Positions 9,093 through 17,393 of a stretch of 46,632 bases of DNA are shown one piece after another. Source of the DNA: Streptomyces sp. CoH27 (GTDB taxonomy: Bacteria > Actinomycetota > Actinomycetes > Streptomycetales > Streptomycetaceae); contig NZ_JAIQYY010000011.1 of assembly GCF_020181035.1 (NCBI RefSeq), forward strand, positions 254,658-301,289, in the 5' to 3' direction. Under the pieces are notes generated by a model. It saw nothing but the letters and a program-made list of their open reading frames with translations, made no database searches and had not been told where the DNA came from. How positions within the stretch are numbered: the stretch's first letter is position 1; the number at the start of each line of letters is the position of its first letter. The translations under genes and the position numbers were made by a program.

Positions 9093-9842
9093 GTGACCTC
9101 CTTCGCCCCGGACTCGATCGTCCTGAACCGCAAGCTGCCGCTCTGGTACCAGGTGTCGCAGTCGCTGCGCGCCTCGATACTCGGCCGCTCGCCCGAGGAC
9201 CCGCTGCGGCTGCCCACCGAGGAGCAGCTGGCGGAGCACTACGGGGTGAGCGTGCTGACCATGCGGCAGGCGCTGAAGGAACTGGAGGACGAGGGGCTGA
9301 TCAGCCGGCACCGGCGGCGCGGCACGTTCATCGAGCCCGGCGTCCGGCGGGGCGCCCCGGTGCGGCTGCTGGGCTCGGTGGACGCCATCGTGGCCCAGCA
9401 GTCCGGCATGACGACCGAGCTGCTGGACCACGGCACGGTGCCGGTACCGGCACCCTTCGCCGAGTACTTCCCGGATCTCGCGGAAGTGGCGACGTACCAT
9501 CGGCTGCGCAGCGACGAGAAGACCGGCGAGCCGACGAACCACGCCGTCAACCACATCCGCCCCGAACTGGCCGCCCGCGTCGACCTGGAGGACCTGATCC
9601 GCTGGCCGATGACGAAGGTGCTGCGGGACGTGGTCGGGGCGGACATCAGCCGCATCACGGACACGGTCGAGGCCCGCCTCGCCGACCCGGACACCGCCCG
9701 CCTCCTCCAAGTCCCGCTGCTCAGCCCGATCCTGCACTACACGGGTGTGACGTACGACACCGAGGGGAGGGTGCTGGACGTGGCGGTGATCCACTATCGA
9801 GGGGACCGGTTCTCCTTCACCGTCACCCTGGAGGCGACCTGA
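9093..9842 (+). CDS. GntR/HutC-family regulator with UTRA domain
   Basis: 249 residues. The N-terminal winged helix (LWYQVSQSLRASIL, then LPTEEQLAEHYGVSVLTMRQ and the wing GLISRHRRRGTFI) is followed from about residue 90 by a UTRA ligand-binding domain typical of the HutC subfamily. The GTG start has GAAAGG 12 nt upstream, a long but acceptable spacing. Its position 45 bp after hmgA suggests a regulator of homogentisate or related aromatic catabolism, possibly acting at the inverted repeat upstream of hmgA. This is an inference from location. Confidence 0.9.
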   Translation: MTSFAPDSIVLNRKLPLWYQVSQSLRASILGRSPEDPLRLPTEEQLAEHYGVSVLTMRQALKELEDEGLISRHRRRGTFIEPGVRRGAPVRLLGSVDAIVAQQSGMTTELLDHGTVPVPAPFAEYFPDLAEVATYHRLRSDEKTGEPTNHAVNHIRPELAARVDLEDLIRWPMTKVLRDVVGADISRITDTVEARLADPDTARLLQVPLLSPILHYTGVTYDTEGRVLDVAVIHYRGDRFSFTVTLEAT

Positions 9843-9867
9843 TCCCGGGTCCCGTTCAGGCCTTACC

Positions 9868-11022
9868 ATGCCCTGCGTGACGTACGACGACGCTCCGCTG
9901 CTGGCGGACCTCATGCCGTGGTCCGTCGCACCGCTGCGGCCGGGCCGTGCCTGGCCGGCGGCGCCCGACGCGGCTTCGCTGAAGGCCCGCTGGAACGCGC
10001 TGCTGAAGGCCGAAGGCGCCGAGCGGCGGGCCCTGTTCGAGCCGAGCCGGGCCCGTACCCTCGACTCGGCGGTAGGCCAGTTGCCGGGCCAGCCGACCGG
10101 CACGGAGCGGCTGGCCCGCGCCGAGGGCCCGTGCGCGGAGCCGGTGCGGGTGCTGGCGGCACCCTTCGACGAACAGTGGCTGATCCCGGATCACCGGCTG
10201 ATCGACACGGCCCGCCCGGAGCTGTGGCGGGTGGCGGACGAGCGGCAGGTGTTCGTCGTGGAGACGGCCGACGAGGCCACGCCCCTGCTGGCGACCTCGC
10301 TCCTGCCCACCCTCCGCACGGGCCGCGTCCGCCCGCTGTTCCGCCGCCCGAACGGCACGGAACCCAACCTCGCCCCAGGCCTGTCGGACCACCTCGCCGA
10401 CCGCCTCGGCATCCTGCCCACGCCACCGGATCTGCTGGCCTGGATCCTGGCGACGGTCCGCCCGGATCTCACCGTCCCGCTCACCGCGGACGCCGACGTG
10501 TGGGGCCGGGGCACGGAGTTGGGCCACCGCATGCTGTGGCTGCTGCGCCGCGACGGTGAACGCCCCAAGCTGCCCGGCGGCCGGCGGCCGTACGTCCGCG
10601 CGCCCCTGCCGAGCCTCCCCCTCACTCTGCACTACGACCCGGAGGAGGAGACCCTGCACCTGGACGAGGGCCGCATCTCCCCCGTCCCGCCGCAGGCCTG
10701 GGAGTACGAGGTGGCCGGAGTCCGGGTCCTGGAGGCCTGGTTCGCGGCCCGTACGACCCCGTCCGACGCCGGCACGCTCACGGCGATCCGCCCGGCGACC
10801 TGGCCGCAGCCCTGGACGTCGGAGCTGCTGGAGCTGATCACGGTCCTGGCCCTGCTGGCCGAACTTCGGCCCCTGCGCGCCGAGTTGAAGATCCCGGCCC
10901 CGATCACGGCGGCCGACCTGCGCCAGGTGGGCGTTCTGCCGGTGCCGGGCGCGTCCCGGCGTCCCGCGTCGGTCCTGGACCATCACGAGGAGGGTCCGGA
11001 GGGTCAGTTCGCGCTGCTCTGA
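9868..11022 (+). CDS. Orphan Type ISP restriction-modification C-terminal-like protein
   Basis: 384 residues. The sequence resembles the C-terminal specificity part of Type ISP restriction-modification enzymes: PFDEQWLIPDHRLIDTARPELW, FRRPNGTEPNLAPGL, and especially the pattern RISPVPPQAWEYEVAGVRVL EAW near residues 270-290. No helicase, nuclease or methyltransferase motif (no NPPY, no DEAD-box) is present, and none is encoded next door, so it stands alone. From memory, similar stand-alone proteins are common in Streptomyces and are annotated by this homology; their function is not established. The start could be ATG 9868 or GTG 9877 (VTYDDAPLLADLMPW); neither has a strong Shine-Dalgarno site. 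The 3' end overlaps the convergent nucleotidyltransferase by 19 bp. Confidence 0.6.
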   Translation: MPCVTYDDAPLLADLMPWSVAPLRPGRAWPAAPDAASLKARWNALLKAEGAERRALFEPSRARTLDSAVGQLPGQPTGTERLARAEGPCAEPVRVLAAPFDEQWLIPDHRLIDTARPELWRVADERQVFVVETADEATPLLATSLLPTLRTGRVRPLFRRPNGTEPNLAPGLSDHLADRLGILPTPPDLLAWILATVRPDLTVPLTADADVWGRGTELGHRMLWLLRRDGERPKLPGGRRPYVRAPLPSLPLTLHYDPEEETLHLDEGRISPVPPQAWEYEVAGVRVLEAWFAARTTPSDAGTLTAIRPATWPQPWTSELLELITVLALLAELRPLRAELKIPAPITAADLRQVGVLPVPGASRRPASVLDHHEEGPEGQFALL

Positions 11023-11546
11023 CGGCCCCGCAGGGCAGCCTCCAGCCGGGCGATGTCCGCGGCGTCCTTGGCCCGGCGCGGCCGGGACGGATCCCAGACG
11101 GGCATCATGCGCTTGATCTCGATCTGGGCGAGCGGGCTGACGATCGGCGCCTCGATGTCCCCGATCCGGCCCGGCCCGGCGTCCAGCAGTCCGTCCGGCC
11201 ACGCAGTACCGGCCCAGGGGCCACCCGCGACGACCACGCGCCCCGCCGCATCCCGGTCGACCAGGGTGAAGCTGCTGTCCAGCCCGTCCTTGGCGAAGTC
11301 GAGCTGGAGACCGGCGGGCGGCCCGGGGACGGGCGTGTGACCGAGTGCGGTGAGGACACCGGCGAGGGCAGCCGCGTCCTTGGCCCAGGCGAACCAGTCG
11401 ATGTCGCCGTGCTCCCGGGTGACCTCCCCGAGGAAGAAGTCCATGGCCCAGCCGCCTCGCAGCCAGAGAGGGATGCCATGCCGGCGGGCCGCCTCCAAGG
11501 TCTGTCCGATGAGGGTGAGCTGACGCCCGCCGCGTTCCTGGTTCAC
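11004..11546 (-). CDS. Nucleotidyltransferase, aminoglycoside/lincosamide-adenylyltransferase-like
   Basis: 180 residues. The nucleotidyltransferase-fold core motif is present as LRGGWAMDFFLGEVTREHGDIDW (GG-W followed by a D-x-D-type pair), with a later Asp/Lys region, as in the small ANT(2'')/LinA-type proteins. Members of this group adenylylate antibiotics, but many chromosomal homologs have no known substrate, so resistance is not claimed. The GTG start at 11546 overlaps the TGA of the upstream TetR gene in GTGA, implying translational coupling. An N-terminal extension into the TetR gene is possible in another frame but is not supported. Confidence 0.75.
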   Translation of the reverse strand: MNQERGGRQLTLIGQTLEAARRHGIPLWLRGGWAMDFFLGEVTREHGDIDWFAWAKDAAALAGVLTALGHTPVPGPPAGLQLDFAKDGLDSSFTLVDRDAAGRVVVAGGPWAGTAWPDGLLDAGPGRIGDIEAPIVSPLAQIEIKRMMPVWDPSRPRRAKDAADIARLEAALRGRQSSAN

Positions 11547-12265
11547 CGCTTGTCGCTGCCTGGGGTGAAGCCGTCGAGGACCCGCCCCAACGCCCGCTCG
11601 AAGACCGCCTCCAGGTCGATCGGCCCCGCATCCTCCGCGAACGCCGCCGCCATCCTCGGATACGCACCGGAGGCGACCTGCCCCCCGAGGTAAGCGATCC
11701 GCGCCGCGTTCTCCTCGTCCTCCGACCACGGCAGCGCCCGCACCCGCTCCGCCGTGTCGAGCTCATTGCGGACGTACGTCGTCACCACGCCGTTCAGCAT
11801 CGCGATGAGCTCCAGCTTGGTGCCGTACGACGCCTCCAGCGGATCCAGACAGGCCAGGCAGTGCTCCAGATAGCGCAGGGCATGCGGGCTGAAGCCGTAG
11901 ACCGGGGACATCAGGCGCGGCACCCAGGGATGCCGGTGCATCAGCGCCCGCGTGTCGCGCGCCACCCGGATCAGGTCGGCCCGCCAGTCCCCGCTCGGCT
12001 CCCACGGGACGTGTTCCGCGCTGACCGCGTCCACCATCAGCTCGTACAGGTCCTCCTTGCGGGGGACGTAGTTGTACAGCGACATGGTGCCGCAGCCCAG
12101 CTCGGCCGCGACGTGCCGCATCGACACCGCGTCGAGCCCCCGCTCGTCGGCGATCCGGACGGCGGCGGCCGCGATGTCGTCGCGGGTGTACGCCGGCTTC
12201 GGCCCCCGCCCGGTGCGCTCGGGGCGCGCCCAGATCACCTCGGGGACGGCCCCTCGGACTGCCAT
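11543..12265 (-). CDS. TetR-family regulator with tetracycline-repressor-type C-terminus
   Basis: 240 residues. The DNA-binding helices lie at about 30-75 (IAAAAVRIADERGLDAVSMRHVAAELGCGTMSLYNYVPRKEDLYELM). The C-terminal half (about 95-230) matches the TetR_C all-helical ligand domain. It is divergent from a DrrAB-like ABC exporter. The shared 63-bp intergenic region holds a perfect TACGTAC-N3-GTACGTA operator and a second related site, so it very likely represses the exporter and itself. A coupled nucleotidyltransferase gene follows. Confidence 0.92.
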   Translation of the reverse strand: MAVRGAVPEVIWARPERTGRGPKPAYTRDDIAAAAVRIADERGLDAVSMRHVAAELGCGTMSLYNYVPRKEDLYELMVDAVSAEHVPWEPSGDWRADLIRVARDTRALMHRHPWVPRLMSPVYGFSPHALRYLEHCLACLDPLEASYGTKLELIAMLNGVVTTYVRNELDTAERVRALPWSEDEENAARIAYLGGQVASGAYPRMAAAFAEDAGPIDLEAVFERALGRVLDGFTPGSDKR

Positions 12266-12293
12266 CGGTCATCACCTCGTTCACCATCCTAGT

Positions 12294-12350
12294 TACGTAC
12301 GCCGTACGTAGTGCGCTATGGTCGAGCCATGACTTCTACGTACGCTGTAC
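12294..12350. promoter_or_regulatory. Operator pair and leaderless promoter between TetR and ABC exporter
   Basis: A perfect palindrome TACGTAC-GCC-GTACGTA spans 12294-12310. A second, degenerate copy (TACGTAC-GCT-GTAC) lies at 12337-12350 inside the first codons of the ABC gene. On the plus strand TATGGT at 12317-12322 makes a good -10 box whose transcript would begin at or next to the ATG at 12329. No ribosome binding site precedes that ATG, so a leaderless mRNA fits. The first palindrome would cover the -35 position. Confidence 0.7.
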
Positions 12351-13285
12351 TCAGTGAAGGGCTGGAGAAGCGCTTCGGCGCTGTTCACGCCCTGCGCGGG
12401 CTGGATCTGGCGGTGGCCCGGGGGACGGTCTGCGGGCTGCTCGGCCCGAACGGCGCCGGGAAGACGACGGCCGTACGGCTGCTGACGACACTGCTGCGGC
12501 CGGACGCCGGCTCGGCGCGGGTCGCCGGGCACGACCTGGTGCGGGAGGCGGCCGCCGTGCGGAGCCGGATCGGGGTCACCGGGCAGTACGCCTCGGTGGA
12601 CGGCGACCTCACCGGCCGGGAGAACCTGCGGCTGTTCGCCCGGCTGCACCGGGTGCGCGGACCGGTCGTGCGGGCCGACGAGTTGCTGGAGCGCTTCGGG
12701 CTGACCGAGGCGGCCGGCCGTAAGGCCTCGACCTACTCGGGCGGCATGCGGCGCCGGCTGGATCTGGCCGCGAGTCTGATCCGCCGGCCCGAGGTGCTCT
12801 TCCTCGACGAGCCGACCACCGGCCTCGACCCGGCCAGCCGCACCCGCATCTGGCAGGCGGTGCGCGAGCTGAAGGCGGCCGGCACGACCGTGCTGCTGAC
12901 CACGCAGTATCTGGAGGAGGCCGACCAACTCGCCGACGACGTCGTCCTGGTGGACCAGGGGCGGGTCGCCCTCAGCGGCTCCCCCGCCGAACTCAAGGCG
13001 CTCGTCGGGTCGTTTGCTCAGGCCGTGGTCGCGGACGGGGACGCACTGCCGAAGGCGGCGGCCGTGCTGGATCAACTCACGGGCAGCGAGCCGGTGTTCG
13101 ACCGGGACCGGAACTCCGTCGGCGCGGTCACCACCGACCCGACGCTGACCCTGCCGCGCCTGGTGCGCGAACTCGACGCGGCGGGCGTGCCGTTGCTCGA
13201 TGCGAGCCTGCGTCCGCCCACCCTCGACGACGCCTTCCTCCGGCTCACCGAGGGGTCCACGCACCGCAAGGAGTGCGTCGCATGA
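12329..13285 (+). CDS. ABC transporter ATP-binding protein, DrrA-like
   Basis: 318 residues. Walker A is GPNGAGKT (39-46), the Q-loop lies near VTGQYASV, the signature is YSGGMRRRLD (136-145), Walker B is VLFLDEP (156-162) and the switch region ends LLTTQYLEEADQLADD. The C-terminal extension of about 90 residues, ending PTLDDAFLRLT, is the hallmark of the DrrA/daunorubicin-resistance type of exporter ATPases. It acts at the inner face of the membrane with the next gene, whose ATG overlaps its stop (ATGA). Control is probably by the divergent TetR. The exported compound is unknown. Confidence 0.93.
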   Translation: MTSTYAVLSEGLEKRFGAVHALRGLDLAVARGTVCGLLGPNGAGKTTAVRLLTTLLRPDAGSARVAGHDLVREAAAVRSRIGVTGQYASVDGDLTGRENLRLFARLHRVRGPVVRADELLERFGLTEAAGRKASTYSGGMRRRLDLAASLIRRPEVLFLDEPTTGLDPASRTRIWQAVRELKAAGTTVLLTTQYLEEADQLADDVVLVDQGRVALSGSPAELKALVGSFAQAVVADGDALPKAAAVLDQLTGSEPVFDRDRNSVGAVTTDPTLTLPRLVRELDAAGVPLLDASLRPPTLDDAFLRLTEGSTHRKECVA

Positions 13286-14061
13286 GCGCGTTGGCGTACG
13301 ACGGTCTGGCGATGACCGGACGGCAGCTGCGCCGGGTACGGAACAGTCCGGGCCTGGCGATCCTGACCCAGCTGATGCCGGTCAACATGCTGCTGTTCTT
13401 CGGCTATGTCTTCGGCAGCGCGCTGGCGATGCCCGGCCGCGAGTACCGCGCGTTCCTGGTACCCGGACTGCTGGTCGCGACCGCGGCCGGCGGGCTGATG
13501 ACCGGCATGTTCCAGGCCGCCGCGGACACGCACCGCGGGGTGATGGACCGGTTCCGGACGATGCCGGTGAGCCGGGCCGCCGTACCCGTCGGGCAAGCCG
13601 TGGCCGACCTCGTGGTCACGGCGATCGGCACCGTGCCGCTGCTGCTGGTGGGGCTCGCGGTGGGGTGGCGGATCGAGGGGTCCGCGGCCGAGGCCGCCGG
13701 CGCCGTGGGGCTGCTGCTGCTCTTCCGGTTCGCCTGCACCTGCGCCGGGATCTTTCTGGGCCTGCTCACCCGCAGCGAGGACGCGGCCGGCCAGCTCGGC
13801 GCCTCCTCCTTCGTGCTGCCCCTGCTGTCCGACGCCTACATTCCGACGGACCACCTCCCGGGCTGGCTGCGCACCCTGGCCGAGTGGAACCCGATCAGCG
13901 CGGTGACCACGGCCCTGCGGGACCTCTTCGGCAACGCGCCCGTGCCGCACGGCGCCGCCTGGCCGGTGGCGCATCCGGTCGCCGGGTCGCTGGCCTGGGG
14001 CCTCGCCCTCGTCGCCGTGTTCCTGCCGCTGGCCGTACGCCGGTACAGCCGCGGCGAGTGA
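13282..14061 (+). CDS. ABC-2 type permease, DrrB-like
   Basis: 259 residues with six predicted membrane helices and the ABC-2 permease pattern: MPVNMLLFFGYVFGSAL early, YRAFLVPGLLV, MDRFRTMPVSR at the cytoplasmic coupling loop, and a C-terminal helix followed by RRYSRG. AAGGAG lies 9 nt before the ATG, inside the end of the ATPase gene, so the two are translationally coupled and form one exporter. Confidence 0.93.
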   Translation: MSALAYDGLAMTGRQLRRVRNSPGLAILTQLMPVNMLLFFGYVFGSALAMPGREYRAFLVPGLLVATAAGGLMTGMFQAAADTHRGVMDRFRTMPVSRAAVPVGQAVADLVVTAIGTVPLLLVGLAVGWRIEGSAAEAAGAVGLLLLFRFACTCAGIFLGLLTRSEDAAGQLGASSFVLPLLSDAYIPTDHLPGWLRTLAEWNPISAVTTALRDLFGNAPVPHGAAWPVAHPVAGSLAWGLALVAVFLPLAVRRYSRGE

Positions 14062-14107
14062 CCCGGCACTGCTGACAAAGCCGCCGCTCAAGGGCATGAT
14101 CCCGGCC

Positions 14108-15331
14108 ATGGATCAGCCCACGCGTCAGCCCATGGACGAGCAGCAGCCCCTGCCCCTGGAGGGCATCACCGTCGTCGCCGTCGAACAGGCCGTGTCCGCG
14201 CCCTTCGCGACCCGGCAGCTCGCCGACCTGGGGGCCAGGGTCATCAAGGTGGAGCGGGTCGACGGCGGCGATTTCGCGCGCGGCTACGACACGGCGGCCC
14301 GCGGTCTCGCCTCGCACTTCGTGTGGTGCAACCGCGGCAAGGAGTCCCTCGCGCTGGACCTGAAGGACCCGCGTGGCCTGGCCGTCGTACGGCGGCTGAT
14401 CGCGGACGCGGACGTGTTCGTGCAGAACCTCGCACACGGGGCGGCGGCCCGGCTCGGCCTCGACGCGGCCACCCTGTGCGCCGCGCACCCGAGGCTGATC
14501 GCCGTGGACATCTCCGGCTACGGCGGCTCGGGACCGTACGCGGACAAGCGGGCGTACGACATGCTCGTGCAGTGCGAGGCGGGGCTGGTGTCGGTGACCG
14601 GGACGCCGGAGCAGCCGGTGAAGGCGGGGATCCCGGCGGCGGACATCGCGGCGGCCATGTACGCGTTCTCGGGCGTCCTGGCGGCCCTCGTGCGGCGCGG
14701 GACGACCGGGCGGGGCGGGGCGGTGGAGGTGTCCATGCTGGAGGCGCTCGCCGAGTGGGTGGGGCATCCGCTCCACCATGCGCTGCACGGCGGCGAGCCG
14801 CCCGCGCGCACCGGGCTCGCGCACGCCGTCATCGCGCCGTACGACGCCTATCCGACGGCGGACGGCGGGCGGGTCCTGCTGTCCGTGCAGAACGACCGGG
14901 AGTGGCGGCGGCTGGCCGAACAGGTCATAGAACGCCCCGAATTGGGGATGGATCAGATGTATGCGACGAACGCGTCACGCGTCGCGAACCGGGGGAAGAC
15001 GGACGCGTTGGTGGCGCGGGCGCTCGGTGTGCTGGATGCCGAGGAGGCAATGACCCGGCTGGAGAAGGCGGGCATCGCCTGTGCCCGGCTCCGGGATCTG
15101 CACGAGCTGGCGGCGCATCCGCAGCTGGCGGCCCGGGAGCGGTGGCGTCAGGTGGGGTCGCCGGCCGGGCCGCTGAAGGCGCTGCTGCCTCCCATCACGC
15201 TGCCGGGCGGGGACGAGGCACGGATGGGTGATGTGCCCGCGCTCGGACAGCACACCGAAGCGCTGCTGCGTGCCGTGGGGATGGCGGACGACGAGATCGC
15301 AGCGATGCGCCGGGACGGTGTGGCGGCCTGA
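14108..15331 (+). CDS. CaiB/BaiF (family III) CoA-transferase
   Basis: About 407 residues. Family III CoA-transferases move CoA between carboxylic acids through a catalytic aspartate. The expected Asp is in KRAYDMLVQCEAG (Asp151 from this start). The N-terminal LEGITVVAVEQAVSAPFATRQLADLGARVIKVERVDGGDFAR and HPRLIAVDISGYGGSGPY are typical. The substrate cannot be named. The start is uncertain: ATG 14096 has AAGGG only 1 nt away, ATG 14108 has it 13 nt away, and ATG 14132 has none. The gene sits 46 bp after the DrrB-like gene but is probably functionally separate. Confidence 0.88.
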   Translation: MDQPTRQPMDEQQPLPLEGITVVAVEQAVSAPFATRQLADLGARVIKVERVDGGDFARGYDTAARGLASHFVWCNRGKESLALDLKDPRGLAVVRRLIADADVFVQNLAHGAAARLGLDAATLCAAHPRLIAVDISGYGGSGPYADKRAYDMLVQCEAGLVSVTGTPEQPVKAGIPAADIAAAMYAFSGVLAALVRRGTTGRGGAVEVSMLEALAEWVGHPLHHALHGGEPPARTGLAHAVIAPYDAYPTADGGRVLLSVQNDREWRRLAEQVIERPELGMDQMYATNASRVANRGKTDALVARALGVLDAEEAMTRLEKAGIACARLRDLHELAAHPQLAARERWRQVGSPAGPLKALLPPITLPGGDEARMGDVPALGQHTEALLRAVGMADDEIAAMRRDGVAA

Positions 15332-15361
15332 GCACGGGCACCCCGGAAGGGCTCCAGGGGG

Positions 15362-15380
15362 CGTCGCGGGTTCGGCGACG
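15362..15380. terminator. Small hairpin between convergent genes
   Basis: CGTCGC-N7-GCGACG forms a 6-bp stem between the end of the CoA-transferase gene and the end of the convergent small gene at 15405. No T-run follows, so this is only a weak candidate terminator. Confidence 0.3.
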
Positions 15381-15404
15381 GCTCAGCGGACGGGCACGGC
15401 CCGC

Positions 15405-15686
15405 TCAGTGGCCGCGCCCGTGCCCGCCGAACAGCGAGCGGCGCAGCCGGCGCAGGGGTGCGAACAGGGAGACGCGGCTGACCCGCTTGCCCCGGTCGCT
15501 GCGCTGGTGTGCGGTGTCACGCGCCGTCAGCTCACGCATCAGCGAGGTCGCCTCGACCGTCTTCTGCTGCGGTATGGCGGGACCCGCCAGCACCGACAGA
15601 TGACGGTCGAGACGCGAACTGGTCGCGCTGCTCCCGCAGGTGATCGCAGGGACCCTGGCCCTGCTGCGCACTGTTATCTGCTCCAT
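15405..15686 (-). CDS. Small basic conserved protein, function unknown
   Basis: 93 residues, rich in Arg and Ser, with no membrane helix or signal peptide. The C-terminus is strongly basic (LFAPLRRLRRSLFGGHGRGH). The ATG at 15686 is chosen over an in-frame start 22 codons earlier because GGGGAG precedes it by 5 nt. Coding-like third-position GC and this good ribosome binding site support a real gene. It may bind nucleic acid or membrane lipids through its basic tail, but that is only a guess. Confidence 0.65.
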   Translation of the reverse strand: MEQITVRSRARVPAITCGSSATSSRLDRHLSVLAGPAIPQQKTVEATSLMRELTARDTAHQRSDRGKRVSRVSLFAPLRRLRRSLFGGHGRGH

Positions 15687-15812
15687 GTCACTCCCCACCC
15701 GTACGAGTCCACCCGGCCCGGGCAGAGTAACCCTATCGCCCCAGGGCGGCACGCGTGTATCTCGGCCACAGGATTCACCTTCCCCATAAGGCGGTTGACC
15801 ATCCTTCTTTGA

Positions 15813-16637
15813 CTACTCTCCGAATCCGACCGATTTCAGGGTGAGTTGGACAATGGGCTGGCTGGTGGGTTGCGCCGAGCCGCCGTCAGGCTCGACGGTC
15901 ACGGCGAGTGACGTCGAGCCGGTGTCGAGCCCCTTTGCGACCAAGGGCGTGTCGCCCGCGAAGAGCCCGAGGGAGCGCGGCTGCGCGCGGGGGCGCATGA
16001 GCCAGAGCTGGTGGACGCGGCCGCCGGCCGGGGTGCCGTATCCGCTGAGGGTGACGACGGCTTCCCGCTCCGCGGCGGAAGCGATCACTCCGATCCCGCG
16101 GCCGCGGGCGTCCTTGCCGGTCACGGCGCGGGCGTCGGGAGCGGCCAGAACGTGGGCGATCTCACGTGCCCGTACCTGTGCGGCGTCGAGCCGGTCCTGT
16201 GTGCGCTGCGCCTGCACCGCGAAGAGGGAGGCGACGACGAGGGCCGCCGTCGCGGTGACCGTGGCGAGCGGCACGAAGAAGGGGCGCGTGCGGGGCGTAC
16301 GGGAGCGTCCCGGGGGTGGCTGGGTGCCCCAGACGTGCGGCGGCAGCTGCGGCGCGCGCCTGCGCGTCGGTTCCTGGACCGAGGCCGGCTCCTGCGGGGT
16401 CGTGCGTACGGCGGCCAGCACCCGGTCCCGCAGGGCGGCCGGCGCGGGGGCGGCCGTGGACCAGGCGAGCCGCACCGCGTCCTCGGCCAGTCCCCGGGTC
16501 TCGGCCGCGCAGCGGTCGCAGTCCCGCAGATGCTTCTCGAACCGGCGCCGCTCGCCCGGTTCGAGGGCGTCGAGCGCGTAGGGCGCGGCGAGGGAGTGCA
16601 GGTCCGCGCCGCCCATCAGCCTGCCGAGGATGCTCAT
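15813..16637 (-). CDS. Anti-sigma factor, RskA-like with zinc-finger-type motif
   Basis: 274 residues. The cytoplasmic N-terminus has the anti-sigma HxxxCxxC motif (His36, Cys40, Cys43 in KHLRDCDRC), a Pro/Arg-rich linker and one transmembrane helix at about 120-140 (FFVPLATVTATAALVVASLF). The extracellular RskA domain has its typical GRGIGVIASAAEREAVVTL and YGTPAGGRVHQLWLMRP features, ending PDGGSAQPTSQP and VQLTLKS. It should hold the sigma factor encoded immediately upstream inactive at the membrane until an envelope signal triggers release, as known for SigK/RskA. Its ATG overlaps the sigma stop codon (ATGA), so the two are coupled. Confidence 0.92.
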   Translation of the reverse strand: MSILGRLMGGADLHSLAAPYALDALEPGERRRFEKHLRDCDRCAAETRGLAEDAVRLAWSTAAPAPAALRDRVLAAVRTTPQEPASVQEPTRRRAPQLPPHVWGTQPPPGRSRTPRTRPFFVPLATVTATAALVVASLFAVQAQRTQDRLDAAQVRAREIAHVLAAPDARAVTGKDARGRGIGVIASAAEREAVVTLSGYGTPAGGRVHQLWLMRPRAQPRSLGLFAGDTPLVAKGLDTGSTSLAVTVEPDGGSAQPTSQPIVQLTLKSVGFGE

Positions 16638-17233
16638 GCGGCGCCTCCCAGGCACTGGCGCAGCCGGGTGAGTCCGTCGCGCATCCGCGTCTTGACGGTG
16701 CCGAGCGGCAGCGAGAGCCGTTCGGCGACCTCGCGGTAGGTGTAGCCGTCGTAGTAGGCGAGGGTCACGGACTGGCGTTGCAGGTCCGTGAGCCGCTTCA
16801 GACAGCGGCGCACCCACTCGCGCTCCAGCCCCGCCTCGACCTCCTCGGCGACCTGGTCGAACGCGGGCTCCCCGGCGCGCAGGGCCTCCCGCTGCTCGCG
16901 TTCGCCGGCCGCGCGGGCGCTGCGCACCCGGTCGACGGCGCGGCGGTGGGCGAGGGTGAGGATCCAGGACAGCGCGCTGCCCCGGCCGGGGTCGAACCGG
17001 GCGGCGGACCGCCAGGTCTCCAACAGCACTTCCTGGGCCACCTCCTCGGACTGGGCGGGGTCGCGCACCACCCGTCGGACCAGTCCGTACACCGGACCGG
17101 ACACCAGGGCGTACAGGTCCTCGAACGCCCTGTGGTCCCCGCCCGCGACCAGCACCAGCAGCTCGTCCGCCTGTACGCCGGCCCCATCGCCGTGACCACA
17201 GCCGGCCTTTCCCCGTGCTCCACGCATCCGCAC
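16634..17233 (-). CDS. ECF sigma factor, SigK-like
   Basis: 199 residues. Sigma-2 region: AFEDLYALVSGPVYGLVRRVVRD through EEVAQEVLLETWRSAARFDPGRGSALSWILTLAHRRAVDRVR. Sigma-4 region: LTDLQRQSVTLAYYDGYTYREVAERLSLPLGTVKTRMRDGL. Pairing with an RskA-type anti-sigma places it in the SigK group. The GTG start at 17233 is preferred because GGGAGG lies 9 nt upstream. It is divergent from the DUF4331 gene over 160 bp, which makes the DUF4331-TPR-NicO unit the first place to look for its regulon. Confidence 0.92.
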   Translation of the reverse strand: MRMRGARGKAGCGHGDGAGVQADELLVLVAGGDHRAFEDLYALVSGPVYGLVRRVVRDPAQSEEVAQEVLLETWRSAARFDPGRGSALSWILTLAHRRAVDRVRSARAAGEREQREALRAGEPAFDQVAEEVEAGLEREWVRRCLKRLTDLQRQSVTLAYYDGYTYREVAERLSLPLGTVKTRMRDGLTRLRQCLGGAA

Positions 17234-17281
17234 GAACGCCCACCTCCCGCCCGTGATACGGATCAGCGGGCCGAAAACGCG

Positions 17282-17317
17282 GGTCGGGAAGAACCCAAAA
17301 ATTTTTTCCGGCCGACC
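17282..17317. promoter_or_regulatory. AT-tract within inverted repeat between sigma factor and DUF4331 genes
   Basis: GGTCGG (17282-17287) and CCGACC (17312-17317) flank an AT-tract, AAAAATTTTTT (17297-17307), which is strikingly AT-rich for this genome. On the plus strand GGAAGAACCC then the AT-tract resembles an ECF-type -35 element with an AT-rich spacer. It is a candidate bidirectional control region for the sigma operon and the DUF4331 operon. No exact consensus match is claimed. Confidence 0.4.
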
Positions 17318-17393
17318 AAGCCGATCGGCGCCGTCGCTCCGTATACCCGTCCGTCAACGGCAAGTCGGCACTGAGTACGGACGGACAGACGGC

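Noticed and set aside
15799..15825. CCATCC-N15-CCGAAT on the plus strand, like a mycobacterial SigK promoter as I recall it
   Set aside because: It spans the 3' end of the anti-sigma gene in antisense direction, the spacer seems short, and the second half is explained by coding sequence; no similar pair is found before DUF4331.
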